Below are positions 5,775 to 6,326 of a stretch of 6,326 bases of DNA, one piece after another. The DNA comes from CALAED01 sp937891035 (GTDB lineage Bacteria; Actinomycetota; Actinomycetes; Streptosporangiales; Streptosporangiaceae): the NCBI GenBank assembly GCA_035642125.1, contig DASQSZ010000232.1:1-6326 (forward strand), read 5' to 3'. Position 1 is the first letter of the stretch; every line of letters begins with the position of its first letter. The position numbers and the translations under genes were made by a program. Below the pieces are notes generated by a model. That model saw nothing but the letters and a program-made list of their open reading frames with translations. It searched no databases and was not told the origin of the DNA.

Positions 5775-6326
5775 ATGTCCGTGCCTGATCACGACGCCGG
5801 GCGCTACCGACGCCTTGATCTGGCCATTGGGGTGTTCCAATGCATGGGAAGCGTTCTTGCGGTATACAGTGGTCCGATTCTCAGACTCCCCTTGCTAGTG
5901 CAACTGGCCATATTCTTGGGCGTCACCGTTTTGGACATCGTCCTGGTATTTACCATCGGGTCCCACGCCTTCAGAACGCGATTTCGGCGGATGCTGTCGG
6001 TGGTCTGGGGTGCCCTGAAGTGGATGGCACTCGGCGTGCCGGGCGTGATTCTTGCCATAGCCGTCTTCGTCGTGGTTGCGGTCATACAGTTCTGGGTGTC
6101 GGGGGATCCGTCCTGCGAAGAACCGATCGATCTCCGGGTGGTCACGAATTCGGAGGACGTCGTCCCACTGACCGAGGCGTCCGCCCGATACGTGGCGGAG
6201 AAATCACAACAAGGGTGTCGGGCAGCGAACATCACCGTGACCGGTACCTCGTCGATCGACGCACTCAAGGGCGGCTTCGCCCGCGGTTGGACAAGTCCTG
6301 GAGCCGATCTGAACAACGATGATTGC
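5775..6326 (+). CDS. Membrane-anchored protein with extracytoplasmic substrate-binding-like domain (3' end cut)
   Basis: The frame is open from the ATG at 5775 to the window edge (184 residues). A cytoplasmic Arg-rich start (GRYRRLD) precedes three probable helices at about 14-31, 40-62 and 85-108, with an Arg-rich loop (SHAFRTRFRR) between the second and third. The positive-inside rule then places everything after residue 109 outside the cell. That part begins CEEPIDLRVVTNSEDVVPL and continues through CRAANITVTGTSS and GGFARGWTSPGADL. This resembles the opening of actinobacterial type 2 substrate-binding-like domains, often seen with a von Willebrand A domain, but no such domain is visible here. 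Cys114 and Cys148 may pair. The start is supported by GGGAG (5764-5768) 6 nt upstream; an in-frame ATG at 5763 has no ribosome binding site. GC content by hand count is about 53% over 5821-5940, against about 70% in the VOC gene, suggesting separate acquisition. Function unknown. Confidence 0.78.
   Translation, partial: MSVPDHDAGRYRRLDLAIGVFQCMGSVLAVYSGPILRLPLLVQLAIFLGVTVLDIVLVFTIGSHAFRTRFRRMLSVVWGALKWMALGVPGVILAIAVFVVVAVIQFWVSGDPSCEEPIDLRVVTNSEDVVPLTEASARYVAEKSQQGCRAANITVTGTSSIDALKGGFARGWTSPGADLNNDDC

Overview
The window is high-GC DNA with the codon bias, GTG starts, strong GGAGG-type ribosome binding sites and protein families of a mycelial actinomycete. A Streptosporangiales or Thermomonosporaceae-like genome is my inference from family resemblance; no marker gene proves it. 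Nothing here looks like a phage, a CRISPR array, an RNA gene or an insertion sequence, and I do not see a clearly new multi-gene system.

Left part (1-3452, minus strand): one apparent operon, read right to left. It encodes a lipoprotein solute-binding protein, an inner-membrane permease, an ABC ATPase (together a complete polar amino acid uptake transporter) and then, after 86 bp with no visible terminator, a PhzS-like FAD monooxygenase that runs off the left edge of the window. The first three genes are tightly packed (6-bp gap, then a 4-bp GTGA overlap). The arrangement suggests uptake of an amino-acid-like compound coupled to its flavin-dependent oxidation.

Middle (3453-5153, plus strand): a 330-bp divergent intergenic region leads into a small secreted AMIN-like-domain protein, followed by a strong GC hairpin terminator. 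Next comes a separate two-domain VOC (glyoxalase-like) protein, preceded by a cluster of CGGGTA/TACCCG elements that looks like an operator.

Right part (5154-6326): a minus-strand remnant of a SAM-dependent methyltransferase. It keeps the N-terminus and C-terminus but has lost the catalytic middle and is frameshifted, while its leaderless promoter (TTGACA, 17 bp, TAGCTT, GTG) still looks intact. After about 310 bp of non-coding sequence, the plus-strand start of a lower-GC gene appears. It encodes three membrane helices followed by an extracytoplasmic domain resembling the start of an actinobacterial substrate-binding-type domain, and it is cut by the right edge.

The points most worth a second look are the monooxygenase attached to the transporter operon, the methyltransferase remnant with its intact promoter, the operator-like repeats before the VOC gene, and the membrane-anchored binding protein in atypically low-GC DNA.
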